Part shown: positions 38,719-53,257 of the stretch, one piece after another
Position numbering within the stretch: position 1 is the stretch's first letter
Layout of the letters: every line of letters starts with the position of its first letter
Assembly: GCF_001039355.2 (NCBI RefSeq)
Contig: NW_019775440.1
Location: 21,091-85,090, forward strand
Length of the DNA stretch: 64,000 bases
Direction: 5' to 3'
From: Lingula anatina
Taxonomy: Eukaryota > Brachiopoda > Lingulata > Lingulida > Lingulidae
The notes under the pieces: generated by a model
What the model was told of the DNA's origin: nothing
Databases searched by the model: none
Seen by the model: the letters and a program-made list of their open reading frames with translations, nothing else
Translations under genes and position numbers: made by a program

Positions 38719-41700
38719 TAACAGGAGTTGCAGAGACAGGTTTGGTTCCAAAGAGTTGGAAAGGCGTCTGCATTTGACCAATAGTAACTTGGGCTATTTG
38801 GGTTATGGGATATGAAGAGATGTGTTATCCCTCACCACTATGTTTCAAATTTTTTATCTGTGTCATCACAACAAAAATAGAAAAATATAGAGCCTTTTGG
38901 GTGAAGGGGCCAGGCAAGTTGATTTTTTATTCCCAGGATAAACCAACAAGAAGTTTATACAGTTTGATTCACAATATTTATGACTTTGGTACTTGGGTCC
39001 AGATAAAACAATAGGTGGTACATGCCACGCACTATCAAAGCTATGACCATGTGCCAGTACAATGATCTGGAACCTGAGAAAAATGTGGCTTGCCAATTAA
39101 AAACATTCAACACAGAAGAACACAGAATGGTCTGGGAATTGAAAATTTACAGCAGATGCTCCCTAAGTGCAGACTGTTTAAGGTGCTCGATTTGTGCTGT
39201 TAAATATTTTGTTTCTCTGAAGAGCATAGAACTGCCATCTGGTGGCCAATGTTATGCAACACTGCTTGGATTACATTTCTGTTAACTGTTGTATGGCATA
39301 TTTTATATGCAATCACTGACACTAATTGCATACCAAAAGAAAACATACAATTACTAGTTATTGCGTAGGCATGTCTGGCCCTAACTCTGGAGGGCTGTTG
39401 TTTACAAACCACTTGGCAACACTTGTAAACTAAGCTTCAGAGGCACCATCTCTTGTAAATTACTATATACCTTTCTCTTTTTCCACCCCTCCCCTTTCCT
39501 AAATTTTGCAATATAAGTTATTTTAGATTTTCAGAAAGGACAACACCAGGTTAATTCTAACTTGCTGTTAATTTTTTCTTTAAATTTACCAGGTAAAAAT
39601 ATGTTGGAAGATTAACAGTATTCTCATGACAGTTATGTAAATAGAACATAAATAAGGCTTCGTGTACCCATAAATGAGTGTTAAACCTGCTTTAACTCTG
39701 GAAACAATCAAAATGTGCATGAAATTCATAGTGGACCCCCCCCCCTTTTGGTAGTAAGATGGTGTTGACAGTAAAGGTTAATATCAGTAAAGATGTTCTC
39801 AGGATTCCTGTAGACAGTTGTTTATGTCCCTGTTGGGGTATTCCTGTGTGGTCTATCTTTGAGCTACCTTTGTTCATTCTTTAACTGTTAAAAAGAATTG
39901 TGAAAAAAAAACTTGTTTGTGTATGTCTGTTTTACACTGATATACGTGAAATATCTTTCTAAAGAATGAATTAACAAGTTTTTTGTTATAAATTCATTAT
40001 TTGAGTTAAGTTACTTTGAAAAATTAGCATTAGGTGAAGTGTCGAAAAATAAAGAGCAACAAAAAAGCTTAAATTAATGATGCTCAGGCACTGAATAGTC
40101 AAAGATCTCTGATATATTGTTACTGAAATGTTGAGTCTGTTTTGTGCAAGGTCAAAACTGGCCAGCTAAAAGTTTTTATGCACTTAAAAAAAAGACAACA
40201 AGGGGGGGGGGATATTTTCTAAAGCCCATTGCTAAGAGCACATCTGGCCACGAGTCATTGTTGTGACTATCAGTCTGGCAGGCACACAAATATTTAGTTT
40301 TACTAAGACAGGCCTGGCAATTACAGGGAACAAAGTAGCCCATCTTGAGATTTGAGAAGTTTGTGATATTGAATGGTAAAATTCCTCAAGTCCCCTCTTC
40401 CCCTGGTACAAGAAAAAATACGGTAACTTGAGTACCTGGTAGCATTGGTGGAGTCCAAATGCTCGGTAACCTAATAACTTTAGTATGTGGGTTATATAAC
40501 CCAGTATGTTGTCAGGTATGACAATTAAGATAAATGCTGTGTGAGACAGTAACAACAGATACATTGGTGATTACAATACACTTGCAACATCAGTGGTGCA
40601 GACCCTGTGTAATGGGTATTTTGATGATTACATCCTTGCACTGAAAGTCAGTGATAACAGAATGGTATGAATACAATGACAACATTGACAGTGTCAGTAA
40701 TGTAGGCACTATTCTTTGGATCCCAAGACTATAGTACACCCTTGCAAATTGTAGGTCAAATTGTAACAGTAACAGCATTACTGCAATGACAGTTAGATAT
40801 TGACAATGACAACCTTAATAATAGGGAACATGTATGACTAAATAACTGTGGCTGCAACTTAATATTTTTCCTTTTAAATAATCCAACACTTAAATAAGAG
40901 CAGTAAGTTGATTGCAATTCTAGACAGTGACAGGCACGAAGGTGATTACTTAATAATAAGAACATATCAGATGGACAGTCTCAGGCTTTGTCCATCTTGG
41001 CAACATAATTACTATGTAAGAGGGTGACAACTTGAAAAAGTAAAGATATTGTCAGTTAGGAGAAAAACACTGTGACCGATTGCTCTCTCTTTCTCTCTCT
41101 TAATTTTTGGTTACTGCCCATGGTGATTAGAGGACTGAGTAACTGTAGAAAAGTGAGTGTACATAGAAGGAACCAAATGAGAGAAACAGATATTTTATTT
41201 ATCTACCGAGCTAGCAAGCAAACAGGCTTCAGGTTGTTAAGATGCAGCTGATGTTATCAAGTGTAGGAAGTTTGGGGATAAAGCTTACTCTTTAAGACAA
41301 GATAGCATTTATCAGACACCTCAGCATAGAGTTATCACATTAATGAAGTGGGCACTTGTAAGGTATGTTGAATACTCAAAAGCATGGGTAGAATCAGGTA
41401 ATCATTAGCTCTGGAGATTTATTTAGAACTTGAGACATTATAGCATACGAATGTTTATGTTGCAAGTAACCCATTTGGTGGAATACGATAGCTTTAAGTA
41501 GTTCTCATTAAGGAAGTGTTATATCGTTAATTTTGCTTAATTAAATGACAAATGGTAAATTTTTATTATAGAAACAATGGTATGAATGAAGTATCCATTG
41601 AAAGTTGTGGAACAAATTACAAAAAAATGTTTGGATTTAACAAAAATAAATATGTAGGAATTATTGTTTAAAAGAAGTATATTTAGTATAAGATGATTAG

Positions 41701-43043
41701 AAGGAAAATGTTTGGATTATTAGAAGTTTGAAGGGCATAATTAAGGAAGGGATTGGTCTAGTAAGTATAGCAAAAGGTAAACGTGAGGTTGGTAAATGAC
41801 CTTGTTTATTTATTTCATTTAGAACTCAAGAAATTTTAGAACTACCAGATTTGGAAAAGGACCAAAGTGGATGTCTTTCACTGGTTCAGTGGGAAAGTTA
41901 GAAGGTCAAGAAGCGGCACTTTTGGTAGTCTGAGACATTTTGCATTTAAAATCTTTTGATTTGGAGTGGAAGTCAGGAAACCAAGGAGCAAATTCCCAGA
42001 CTCACTTCTTTGAAAGATTTTGAAGAGAACAGTGTTTCACAGAACAGTGTGTGCATCAGCCCATTCCTGAAACAGGTCGAAAAACAGGAAAACCTTCAAA
42101 GAACCTGGGAGACATTAAATCATTGCTCTAGCTCACTGCAGGTAGGTTTGTATCAGCTACAGGTACCCACAGGTACTAGATTGTCTTGTCACCTGCTCGC
42201 CAGATTTTCAGACGTCTGCCCTCTGCTGTAGATCTTCCAGTTTTTCAGCCTGGAGCTGAAAAGTTTGGTGCTGAGAAGGTAGTGGCCTGTGAAATAACAC
42301 AACTTGAAAGGAGTGCTTGAACTTGAAATCTGTGCCACTCTGTAAAAGAGATGGATGGGATGCATTTAAGACATAAAACGGGTACTTTAGAGGCCATGTT
42401 GGATTTGACTCTCAGATCCGAACTGATGTCTTCTTATTTAGTGTTATGTGTGATGCTGATGAACAAAATTTAAAAGAGTAATATTTGAAGGAGCTTGATG
42501 CCTTAGCAAATGTTTCATTTCTTGTGCTTGCAGTTGGATTGGATGGTACAGTTGCTGCCTGTCCACTGTCATTATTGCAGATCTTCAGCTCAGTTGCTTC
42601 ATGTCAGTTGGAGCAAGAGAATCTAGTTAACTGTTGAAGCCTTTTTTCGCTCCAGCTGTCTTGGTAATTGTACTGTACCATTGATTGGAAACTTGGTGAA
42701 TGCCAGTAACATATGGTTCTCAGTTATGTACAGCAGTGCTCAGAAAGATTATCAGTGGACTAGAGGAAAAATGTAACAGATTTCAAAGATTTGTAGTTAT
42801 AATTGAAAAATTGAAGAAGAGGAAATATTTTTCCTGTGAATGCCTACCATGTGTTTGATTATCACTGCAGTAAGATATGTATGTATGTGTGCCTTGGCAT
42901 TTGGACAAGAAAGAATAAATCTTGAAGTTGGGTAAAAAAACTTTGAAACTGATCAATTCTTGGAACTTATTTAATTGAGAACCATTTAGGACAGAATTTC
43001 TGGTAATCATTGCATTTGTGTTTTTAAAGAAGTTTTATCACTA

Positions 43044-43197
43044 ATGAAAATGGATGTCTACGAATATGGCTGTGATTGTGAGGACACTGTCAAGGAAAAC
43101 TACCAGTGGACACGAAGTTTCAGCGAACGTGTTCGTGGAATTCACAAAAATGCTGTGGATAAAATATGGAAGAGTGCGCGTGAGAGAAAACTTCTAG
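43044..43197 (+). CDS. Candidate alternative first exon, 51 codons, phase 1
   Basis: ATG at 43044 opens 154 nt to CTT CTA G|GTAAGA, ending in phase 1, as does the 37-nt exon at 32494. The peptide starts MKMDVYEYGCDCEDTV (acidic, two close Cys), then YQWTRSFSERVRG and a basic helix-like end AVDKIWKSARERKLL. The composition is clearly protein-like against AT-rich flanks. A second Met at codon 3 could also start it. No family was recognised. It would bypass everything upstream and splice to the shared exon beyond 64000 from its own promoter. No promoter element was identified. Confidence 0.65.
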
Positions 43198-46100
43198 GTA
43201 AGACAGAATTTTTTTCATTCCAGTCTTTATGCAGATGTTTTGAGAATATTGTGTGATTTCATTACCATTTTTAATTTCAGGTGCTTCTTGCTTTTATAGG
43301 AATCCCCATTCTTTTGATAAGAAAAGCATTTCAATGATTGAATGATTTGTTTTTGCCGACAAAGCATGCCTATTCAAAAGAATTGATATATGACTATCAT
43401 GTGACTAATTCATATTCACAAAATGTTTGAGAATTTCTTAAAATTATGTGATTTTACTGCATGGCACTCCAGTGTAGCAATTTAAAAGATAATTTTTTAT
43501 ATCAATGGACCAAGCATTCCCAAAAATACTTTAATTTTTTTCAAAGTTTATGATTTAAAACATATTGTGACTGGTTCATATTTCACTAGAATGTCCTCTG
43601 AGAAGCAGCAACATCCATCTGACCCAAACTTGACCAGAACTTTTTCTCCAGACACCATTGGTGGTCAGAAACTTGAGTTTGTTTGGGTAGTACCAGTCAG
43701 TGGGTCAGGTTGTATGTCTATACTACTAACATGGAATTAAATAGAGGGAAAGAGGCTCTAAAAATCCTTGCGAAGGCATTTGGTCACAGCTGTTCCTGGA
43801 GCTAATGGAATTCTCAGATGCTGATGCTGATGGCACATGACCATGCAGACTTCATTGGAGGCAATGAATGAATGTTTCAGCAGTTGGTGAATGAGCGTTG
43901 TTGAATGAATGGGGTCAATTCAGTGCAGCTGCTGCTGTACTGTAGGAATCATTTTCCTGTTCCAACAGTTTACCAGTATTATAAGATTTTTTAGTATGCA
44001 TAATTCCTGTTTCTTGTATAAACATTTTTGTATAGATCTACATATCTTGAAAGCATAAATGTTACAGAGGATCATTCAGTTTTTGTCTGTGGAAGTAGAT
44101 TTCTTTTGTACAGAATACTATGTTTTGAATAACAGCTAGAAATTCAGTAGAGGAATGTTCAGTGTGTATCTATTTGCATGGAAACGCTGTGAAGCATCAT
44201 TAAAATTGTCCTCCTACTCCCTATGCCAGGATAAACCCACTATTAAAATTGCAACAAAAAGATACAAAATCTAGAATAAGTAACAATTTTATTACAGAAT
44301 GAACAACAAAAACAGAGCATGCTTATTTAAGATGATCATTAAAAGGCAAGAAAAACAAGTTCTGTACTTTTAACTGATAATCGTTACAGGCATGTTTGGG
44401 TTGAAAAAACTCCAGCTCACCCAGATGGAAAACAGTCTGATAGAAAAAAAAAATAAGAAAATAAAAAAGGAAAAGAAAAGGGTTCTTTTGTAGGGTTTCC
44501 TGAGTTTAGTATTGGGGTTAATTGGAACTTGTGCTCCCAGTAGGGCAAGGCAGGGTTTAGTCAGACAAAATCAAAGTTTACAGATGGCCTCACACGGTCC
44601 GCAGTCCAAGAAAGTTAACCAGGCAATCGTGTTGTTGTTTTTTTTTTATCAGTATGTTTATAGAAATGTTTTTAAAGAAATAAGTGAGTTAAAAGAAATG
44701 TCTGCTTTAATTTAGTAATTGGGTAGGAATGATCATTCATATGTATTTATAGACAGTAAGTAGAAGACATGATTACAATGGAGTTAAGGTATTGTATGTG
44801 TTAGTGGATGTTTTGTGGTCTCTGTGAATCTTAGTTTGATGTGCAGTATGGAAAGACATGTTCAAGGCTATAGATAAGGTAGGCTATAGTTGTAACACAA
44901 TTATTTCTAAAAGAGTTTCTTGTGCCTGCTTTGAAGGGAACTAGGCTAAATGAGAGTTGCGCACTCCAATTTGCAAAGCTAAATGCACTTGGTAGTACAC
45001 TTTAACTATATCAAATTGTATCTATCATAGATTGGATAGGTGAAAGTAAACTTTTCAGATACAGTTACCTATGTATTTTTGAGCAGTTATCTTTGAAATC
45101 ACCCTTTTAATGAATCTGGTTCCAAGAGTATTTTTTTTTTTGTATAACTGTACCTACAGCTGTGCCCTTATACTATGCTTATAGGGGGAATAGTAATAGC
45201 CTAACCGTGTAATTTAATTCACTTTCTTTGGCTCAAATTCGGAACTGGAATTTGTTCAAGAGAAGTTCTGAATGGTTTTGCCTTGTGTTCCATTGTCTCT
45301 TTAGAAGGTTTGTTTTAGTTTTGTGAACTCAAGACATTTCAGCTGGGAATTGTTGTAATTTGAGGTGTTTTTTTGTCTTTTTATAAACATGAAACATTGA
45401 AATGAGAGAAAAGTTGTCTCTAACCAGAAGAGGGTTAAAACATGCTGTGAGCTACTGGCAAATATCATGCATTTTTTTGTCCTATTTACGCCAAAAATTT
45501 GTTTTATTAATCAATTATTGACTTGAAATGAGGTCATTATGTCCTGATTCAAATCCCAGTCTTGAGATAATGATTGGCCCGTGGTGAAACTGAGGTGATT
45601 ATTACATTTCTTAGGCTTAAAACCATGTGTACGGACCAGCTTCAAAGCCTAACATCTTTTTTTTTGTTTTGTTTTATGATTTTCTCTAAATCATATTTTG
45701 AGTCCTCATTTGTAATATTGTGTAATTTTATGCTTATAATGATAGTTCACAAACTTTGTTTCTGAGAGCAGGGATTTTCCTGGATTTTAATTGTTCAAAA
45801 AGGCTCTTTACTGCAATCAGCAGTCAAAAGATCTCACTTTTATAGCGTTATAAATTTAGAGTAATGGACTCATTTGTTTGCTATCAACACTACATACTTT
45901 GTATTTGTCAAATGAAAATGTCTTTATAGAATGTATGATTCCCATGTGGTTTTGCCTCAAGTCTAATTACACAATTAAACAAAATTTTCTCCTATCTTTT
46001 GCGGTATCTTCATTCATATCATCATCATTTGTATTTATCTGTGGGGGTTTTTATTGCTGATTGTAATGCACTTTGCTGCCTTATTGGGTGTGCCTTTGGT

Positions 46101-46325
46101 ACCAATTATGTATGCTATGTAGTTGACAGAACACAGGTCTAAGAAAATGTTTTTAAACAAGGTTTTTACCAGTTCTCAAGGATATCAGATATGCCACCAA
46201 CTATTGTGTACAGAGGTGCATGTTAACTTTTATAAACATCGAGAGATTTTTTAAGGAGCCACTTTTTATTTTATGTTCTTGCCATGTGTTGTTGAAATAG
46301 CTGAAGAATTATTGGGAGGGGGTAA

Positions 46326-46350
46326 AGAGAGAGAGAGAGAGAGAGAGAGA
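46326..46350. repeat. (GA)n microsatellite
   Basis: About 12 GA units. Confidence 0.95.
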
Positions 46351-47903
46351 ATAAAAATGGATTCTAAAAGAAATGTTGGACATTAAGTTGTTGAAACAAA
46401 AATTGTTTAGGTCATGCAGTTAGGTCAATTCTTTTAAAGGTCAGATAAACTACCTCACCATTTAATGTTTGACTTAGGGCACTGATACACTTCCTTTTAC
46501 ATTCTAAAACTGCTTACAGACAAAAAATACTTCTGCCATTTGTATTCCTGTAGGTTCTTGGTTTTTACATCCTGTGCCAACTTTCTTGTAATGCAAGCAC
46601 TACAAGCATGCAGTATCAGAACTGTGAACATTCGAATACTGACAAGTTGATCTCTTGTTTATGTTGTGGTTTTCACGTTGTTGTTTACCAATAGCTTTGA
46701 GGGTCAGCTGTTCAATGGTCGATAATCCCAGGTATTCTGGCTCCATGTTGCTGCCCAATAGGAACACGTTTGTGGCTTGAAACAAATGCAAGGAAAGGAT
46801 TCTTCCTCCTTTTTGGTCACTTCCATCATTCAGTTGTCAAAAAGATGGGTTCAGAAGTTGTAGAAAACTATTTTTAAGATAAGGATGGGGGTATGGGGGG
46901 GGGGTGGAGTGGGTGAAGGGATTCAGGGGAGGGGGAGAGGTTTCCTCCTTTTATAGCATTCTCCTACCACATCCTTGGAATAGACTTCTATCTCCTGTGA
47001 ATTTTGCAGTGAGAAGGAATATATTGTAAAGTGAAAAAAAAAAGAAATTCCTCATTATTTTTCTGCCTAGCACTAAGTTGTTGCCTATCATCTGAGGCTA
47101 GCTAAGTCAAAAATTCTGATGATTTAGAAAAAGAAAGCTGGATCAGATAAATGCTAAGAAGTTGTGTTTCTATAATATTTCAATATCATTGCTACACTTA
47201 CGATTTAGATGTTTTTTTTATAGACACATTATGAAGGTTGTGCTTGGATGAATTGTGTTCTGTCACATCTAACACATTGTGGAGTTCACCTTGCCAGCAA
47301 AACTGCAGTGAGCCTACAAAGTAACAGATGATTTAAGTTGGGACTAAAATTGGACTAAAAAAAGAGACCTTTACATGCTTTTCTAAAACTCCACCTTCGC
47401 TTTGCCACCCTCTTACCCCACCAACCCCATGCTTGCTTTGAAGTCATTTGATGATTGCCAAACACCTATCCTCCTCTCCTAACTCTGTAATTGGCCACTA
47501 TCAAGAGGTTTGTATTATGGCAACCACGAGAAGTGAGGTGATGGGGAGATAGCTTTGATATCGCTATATAAGTAGATTAGGCACTGCGATAAAAGGTGCT
47601 AGGCTAATTTGCTCTGTGGTGTGTGTAAATTCCAGCTGCTCATGTCTCTAGGTTAAGGTAGACATTTCAAAGAGGTTTCTTTATTTGGAGATGCCTTAAA
47701 GAATATTTAGGAAATAGTCTTAAATTGGTTTGTTAGCTGAGAGCAGTTTTGTAGTGAATGTCTGTGTTGTGATTTTTTTCTTTTTGAAAAAGAGATTTTT
47801 TTGTTAGGAGTCAGCTCTCCCATTTATCCTCTTGCTTGCCTCTTACAAGCCTTTTGTTCAAACTTTATAGCACTTTAATGTATCTTTGCCTCACTCCCTT
47901 CTA

Positions 47904-47928
<25 letters not shown>
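47904..47928. repeat. (CT)n microsatellite
   Basis: About 12 CT units immediately before a C-rich stretch. Confidence 0.95.
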
Positions 47929-47934
<6 letters not shown>

Positions 47935-48437
47935 TTGCAAAATCCAAGAGGACCATGAATGCCCCTCCTCCCAATCTCCCTAACCACCCCCACCCACAAA
48001 CACACAAACTCCAAAAGGACCCATTAACCCCATTCCCACAATCTTCACCTCTATCACTTACCTTGTTAACTTTTAGCCCGGACTACAAGCATTTTGCATG
48101 TCTTTGGTTGCCAGTGTTTACTCTGACGAGACACGATGTCGGCGCGGGCTGGTTTATAAGGTGGTTGTTTGCGCTGGGAAGGTGTGAAAAGTCAGGCTGT
48201 GAAGTACCAAAGCATGCTAATCTGGTGCTCAGAGGTGTTGTGTGCCTCCTTCATCTGCTCCTGCAACACCAAGCCCTCCTGTTGACAGGGAGGAGAGCTC
48301 TTTCTCTTTCTCTCTCTTTGTTTGTGCTTTGTCTTGTTTGTTTTATTTTTGTGATTTGGATTAAGTTTCTTGTTGGATGATTATGACATGTCTATTAATG
48401 GTAGGGTGATATTTTTGTGAGAGATTTCTTTTCTTTT

Positions 48438-48483
48438 TTTGGGGGGGGGGGCTAAATATGAATTAATAATAATAATAATAATT
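48438..48483. repeat. G run and (AAT)n tract
   Basis: A run of about 12 G is followed by repeated AAT units. Confidence 0.85.
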
Positions 48484-49932
48484 AAAATAATAATTTATGT
48501 CTGGATTATCTACTATCATGGATACCTCACTATAGTGAGACAGTTTCAGAAAAAGATGCAAACTGCAAATGAAGTCAGTACCATGGACAATAAGGTGGCA
48601 TTTAATTTGAGAATAAGAGTTTGAAGTCTAGTGATATGGAGTTGCCTCGGTGCATGAGCTGCCTATAAAGAGGCTGTCATCAGGCGTATTATTTTTACAC
48701 AATAACATTTCATCTCTGTTGATAAAACACAAGTACGTGACAACTAGAAACAGAGCCATTTTCAACAAGGGACTACTGAATGTCAAACCAGTATTTGACA
48801 ACTGGAAGAAAGGTGGCTGGTTCAAACCACAATCCTTCCCTACTCTGTTTACACACCATTGACTTGACTGCTGACTGTGGTAATACGATCAAACTTAGGG
48901 GGCAGTTTACTCTCAAATTGATCCATGGAAAGTCGATGGGATCAGGTTGTCTGTGAATACCTATAACAATACCCACTGAGGATGAACTTGACTTATTGAA
49001 AATCCAGTTTCTGTTAGTCCGATTTCTCATTGTGATGATATTAGACAGATATTATTGGTAAATAATGAGGTACATGGAAGAATTAATTTAAGCTGGTTAC
49101 CTTTGGAGGGAGTTGACAGTTGGGGATTATTTTGGAAGTGGTTTTTCAAGTGGTGTGTATTGGTGTTAGAAAGGAGGAGCTTTGAACTTGACTCCTTTGA
49201 CACATTAATTCTCTCCATTGCCCCCATAGATGCCTTCCTGTCTAGCAATAATATATCTCGGTTATAAAACAAAACAGAAAAACAGACATGACATTTTAAA
49301 TTTTTCTGAATGCCATCTTCATAGCTTAATGTTAATCTAAAAATACCTCGGTGCTGCCCCCCTGTGGTCAGATATCACCAGATCTCCTTGGGTACACTAT
49401 GGATACTGATGGACACAGATTTAAAGACTCCAGTGTCCTAATCTTTCCCGGCATAAAGCTTGTTTCACACAGGGAATATTTGCAAATTTTACTGTTTTAG
49501 TGGCAGAATTTGACAGATATGTTGAATCTTTTGCTCTATACTGAATCTGGGCGTTTTTTTGCTCATAAAACTGGAAATAAGGAAATTGATTTAGTTCCAC
49601 CCAGCTGACCGCTGGTCTCCGGTCTTGATCCTCTCCAGCCACTTGGTCTGCTAACCACTGGGCTGTAATGGTCTGATTATGAATTTGGCAGACGTTTATG
49701 ACAGTTATCAGATTCCTTGATGTCTGTGGGTGTGTGTGAAGATTTGTAGCTCCTGGGAGAAGGGATGAGAGAAGACATTTTATCATTGGCCTAGGGTCCT
49801 TGAGATATCAAACTTTATATACCTGCAAAAGAATATTGTTTATATTAATACTAAAATATTATTACCAATATATTCTGTGAATTTAAAATCTTTATTATTT
49901 CACATGTTATATGCATACAGGGGTGCACATGT

Positions 49933-50019
49933 ATACACACACCCGTATGAACACACACATACACACACACACACATACATACATACACATACACATATAC
50001 AAACATACACACATGCATA

Positions 50020-50051
<32 letters not shown>

Positions 50052-50180
50052 TACACACACACACACGCACACACACACATACACATATACAAACATACAC
50101 ACATACATACACACACACACACACACACATACACACACATACACACACACACACACACACATACACACACACACACACAC
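49933..50180. repeat. Long compound (CA)n/(CATA)n array, about 250 bp
   Basis: Alternating purine-pyrimidine DNA made of CA units broken by ATACAT and ATATACAAACATAC variants. One longer block (acacatatacaaacatacac) appears twice about 100 bp apart, so the array has a higher-order period. Open frames through it on both strands are repeat artefacts. Confidence 0.97.
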
Positions 50181-53100
50181 TTTTGTGGATATTAGTATCA
50201 TCAATTACTTCACATAACACCCAATATTTAAACTGTACCATTTTCCCACGTGTTTCTCATACACGCTGTAGTCAAACCACACATAACCCTGTTAAAACAT
50301 GCATGAACTGTTAGCCTTGACTGACAACCCATCATACTTACTGCATGTTATTGCAGCTTGAAATGTGTGGAAAGCCACTTCCCTAATTGAATGTTAAAAC
50401 AAGATGATGAGACACACTGTAAAGGCAATAAGGGCTGTCTTCTCATCTGCTGCCACACACAGATTGAAGGAGTTTCTGCACCTTAGTGGGAAGTCAAGTT
50501 TCCAGTTTGGTCAAGAAAGAGAAAATGAAATGAAGGCAAATGCTGCAATTATATTCCAAGATTTTTGTCCTTTCTCCTTCTCTTTTTTATTGGACAGCTT
50601 TCATGATGATTTAATTGTATAATAATTTAAAGATAATAAAGATCAACAAGGTGTTTCAAACTCAAAACTCATCATTTGTTATTCAATCCTGAGCAATTCT
50701 AAAAATACCCATGCCTATTTGGTTATTTGATTTACACTGTACAGTTGTTTATTATTCCAAGACTCTCTGATGTCCCCCTGGGGCAGGCACTATCTTATCT
50801 ACCCTTAGAATACCTAGACGCCACTGGTCAGCACAGAGGTTGGTCAGTACACTCTGGGCATTCTAAGTCCCTTAATTATGGGATCTTTTACCTGGCTGGA
50901 TTACCTGTGCCCAGCCAATTAGGATAATCCCATCAGGAGGGTCTGACTGTCTCCATCCTCAGACTTGACTTAATGCCTTCCCAATAGGAGATTAAGATGG
51001 TCCGATTGATTGACTTTGTGGCTCTAACCCCCTAGTGCACTAATACTGGCATTGGGAGTCCTTCACACAGGTATTATTTGGGATCACTTTGGAATTGAGC
51101 TAAGTTTTGACTTTGGCTGTAATCCCCCCAGTGCACTAACACTTAATGGCATATGGGTGCATTTACGCAAGCCTTATTTGGATCAAGTTTTGGTGTGACT
51201 GCGTTCTTATTCAGTCTTCTGAGGTTTTTGAACTGTTTTGAGCAGATCATGAACAGACCAGTTTCTACATCAGTGGTTTGGTGTTTTGAGCCACAAAAAG
51301 AAAATACCAACAGCTATAATAGTAATGGCTTCTTAAAGCCTTTTAGCTTTTAGCTGAAGAGCAGCTTTTATGTATAGCTTTTTGATCTGGTCACGTTTTC
51401 GATTCTATACATAAAAAAGATAGAAATGGTTTGGGGGAAGGAGAAAATTGAACTACTGGAACTTGCTGACCCAAACTGTGTGCCTAGATTTTTTTCATTA
51501 TTTTAAGGGAACAAATTGGAACTCGTGTTGTATTTATTTATTGGATAGTTTCAGTCTTGTTTAATGGCAGGGATTTATATTACTGAAATCACATATCCTC
51601 TTTCCCTTGTTATAGGTCTGGCACAGTTTATTTTTTGATATATGTGAAGTCAGATATTCTGAATAAAAAATGTATTTTTAATGCATTATTGTGTATTAAA
51701 ATGTTATATAGTTCTTGCTGGATATATTTTCATATGTAAAACTATTGTATAACTGCACAATCTGATGAAAGAATCATCAGATGGAAGGGGGGGAGAGAAC
51801 TACAGTTTCCTACATAAAACTGCATCATCAACATCAAATGTCAGAGTGATCAAAACCATGACTTGAAGCTCATGGAAAAATCTGTGGCAATTCTGCAATG
51901 TGACAATAGTTTTTATTACTTTGAAATATTGAAGTAGGTTTCTTACTCAGCATTGGGTTAATATAAAGCTTAGCAGTTCAGGTGATGCTGAATAATTCAG
52001 TGAGTATAAATGTTGAAACTCCTTCTCTTTTCAACTCAACACCTGCCTGTAAAAATGTCCTTATTATGGTTTTGTCTCTTCTTTATCACCAACAAAAGCT
52101 TGGGCTCTGAGCTACTGTCATCCAATTAAAGGTTTATAAATTTTAAATGCTTTATCTTTTGTCGAAAATGAAAAGATATTGTAGTGTGGAATGAATTATC
52201 TTTGAGCAGCAAGTAACAAGTGTCACCAGAAAATAAGTTCTAGTGGATCAGGAATGCTAGAAAGTATATCCTTCAGAGCAGTAAGGACTATGAAATCTCT
52301 CTTGTGAAAATATGTGCAGGAAGGAAAGGTGAGAGAGATAAGAATGGAAAAAAATCTTCAGAATGTCACTTTAGCTGCATGACGTTGATTTAGTTACCAA
52401 ATTCTTGGCTGGTAGCTTTATGTAACTAGATGCTCCCTCTCCCGCTTTTAGACATAGGTGATGTTCAGTGGACATGCTGCCAGCCAATGGGGAATTACTG
52501 GCTTGAGCGGTCAAGCGATTAATCACAACAGGGGTCTCCATGGTTTAGTGGAAACATATCAGTACCACATTGAATTCTTCCGACTGGTCAAGCAGTCACT
52601 CAGCTTTGGCTGTCCAGTGGTCCAAGTCACCTTTAACCTACCGGTCAAGTTGCCTTTTGTCTTTTGGTGTTGGGTCAGGAAGATTTGGACAATTGAGAAA
52701 TAAGCAGGTTCGATCAAGATTTTGTGGAATTCAGACAGATTAATTTGGATTTTGCACTTTATTTGTTTATATTTTTTTATAAACAAAAGTTTTTTTTTTC
52801 CTCTGGAAAACTGAAGTGGTGGCCTGGTTAAAGATGGTCAGCAGATGTGGAAGATGTTAAACTTTTCTCTTCATGTTGTCTCATGACAGTGATCCTCTGG
52901 ATAGTGTTGCCATATCCAGGCAATCAGAGCACTGAAACTTAACACTTGGATCTATACTACACCAACCCCCCCTCCCCCAAGTTGCATAACCACACAATTT
53001 GATTAAACTGACCTAACTGACCTCTGGCTATTTCCCTGACCATCATCATTCCAGCCACTTGTACTTGCTGGTCACTCAGATGAAAGTGCTGTTTGGAAAG

Positions 53101-53257
53101 GCTTGCAGATGGATGTGTACACTCTTCTATAATCTGATTATACTGGATAGGAAAAGGTTATTTTCACTCCTTTAATTAGACAGACAAATTGCTGAAAGAA
53201 GGACTACACCAGGGGCCAATAATTGGCATAAGGAGGGAGAGACAAGGAACAGCCTTG

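Larger units (their letters stand above)
32531..43043 (+). other. Intronic DNA (10.5 kb)
   Basis: AT-rich DNA with a CT/CA/CG repeat (34101-34162), an A-rich tract near 37269-37303, a G run (38706-38718) and degenerate GACA/GACC-word regions at about 34960-35020, 36060-36560 and 40560-40830. A possible untranslated exon ends at CAG|GTAGGT near 42140: the upstream frame is open for about 60 codons but has no ATG and no phase-compatible acceptor. Nothing else reads as coding. Confidence 0.5.

Noticed and set aside
41956-42143. Possible exon ending SSSLQ|GTAGGT
   Set aside because: The frame reads protein-like (FEENSVSQNSV) but has no ATG, and its acceptor options give phases that do not fit the neighbouring exons. 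An untranslated exon remains possible.
49421-49786. 121-codon ATG frame on the minus strand
   Set aside because: Composition is ordinary for translated non-coding DNA, no domain is recognisable, and it overlaps a possible SINE remnant.
49851-50314. Several long frames of alternating Cys/Val or His/Thr on both strands
   Set aside because: They are translations of the CA-repeat array.
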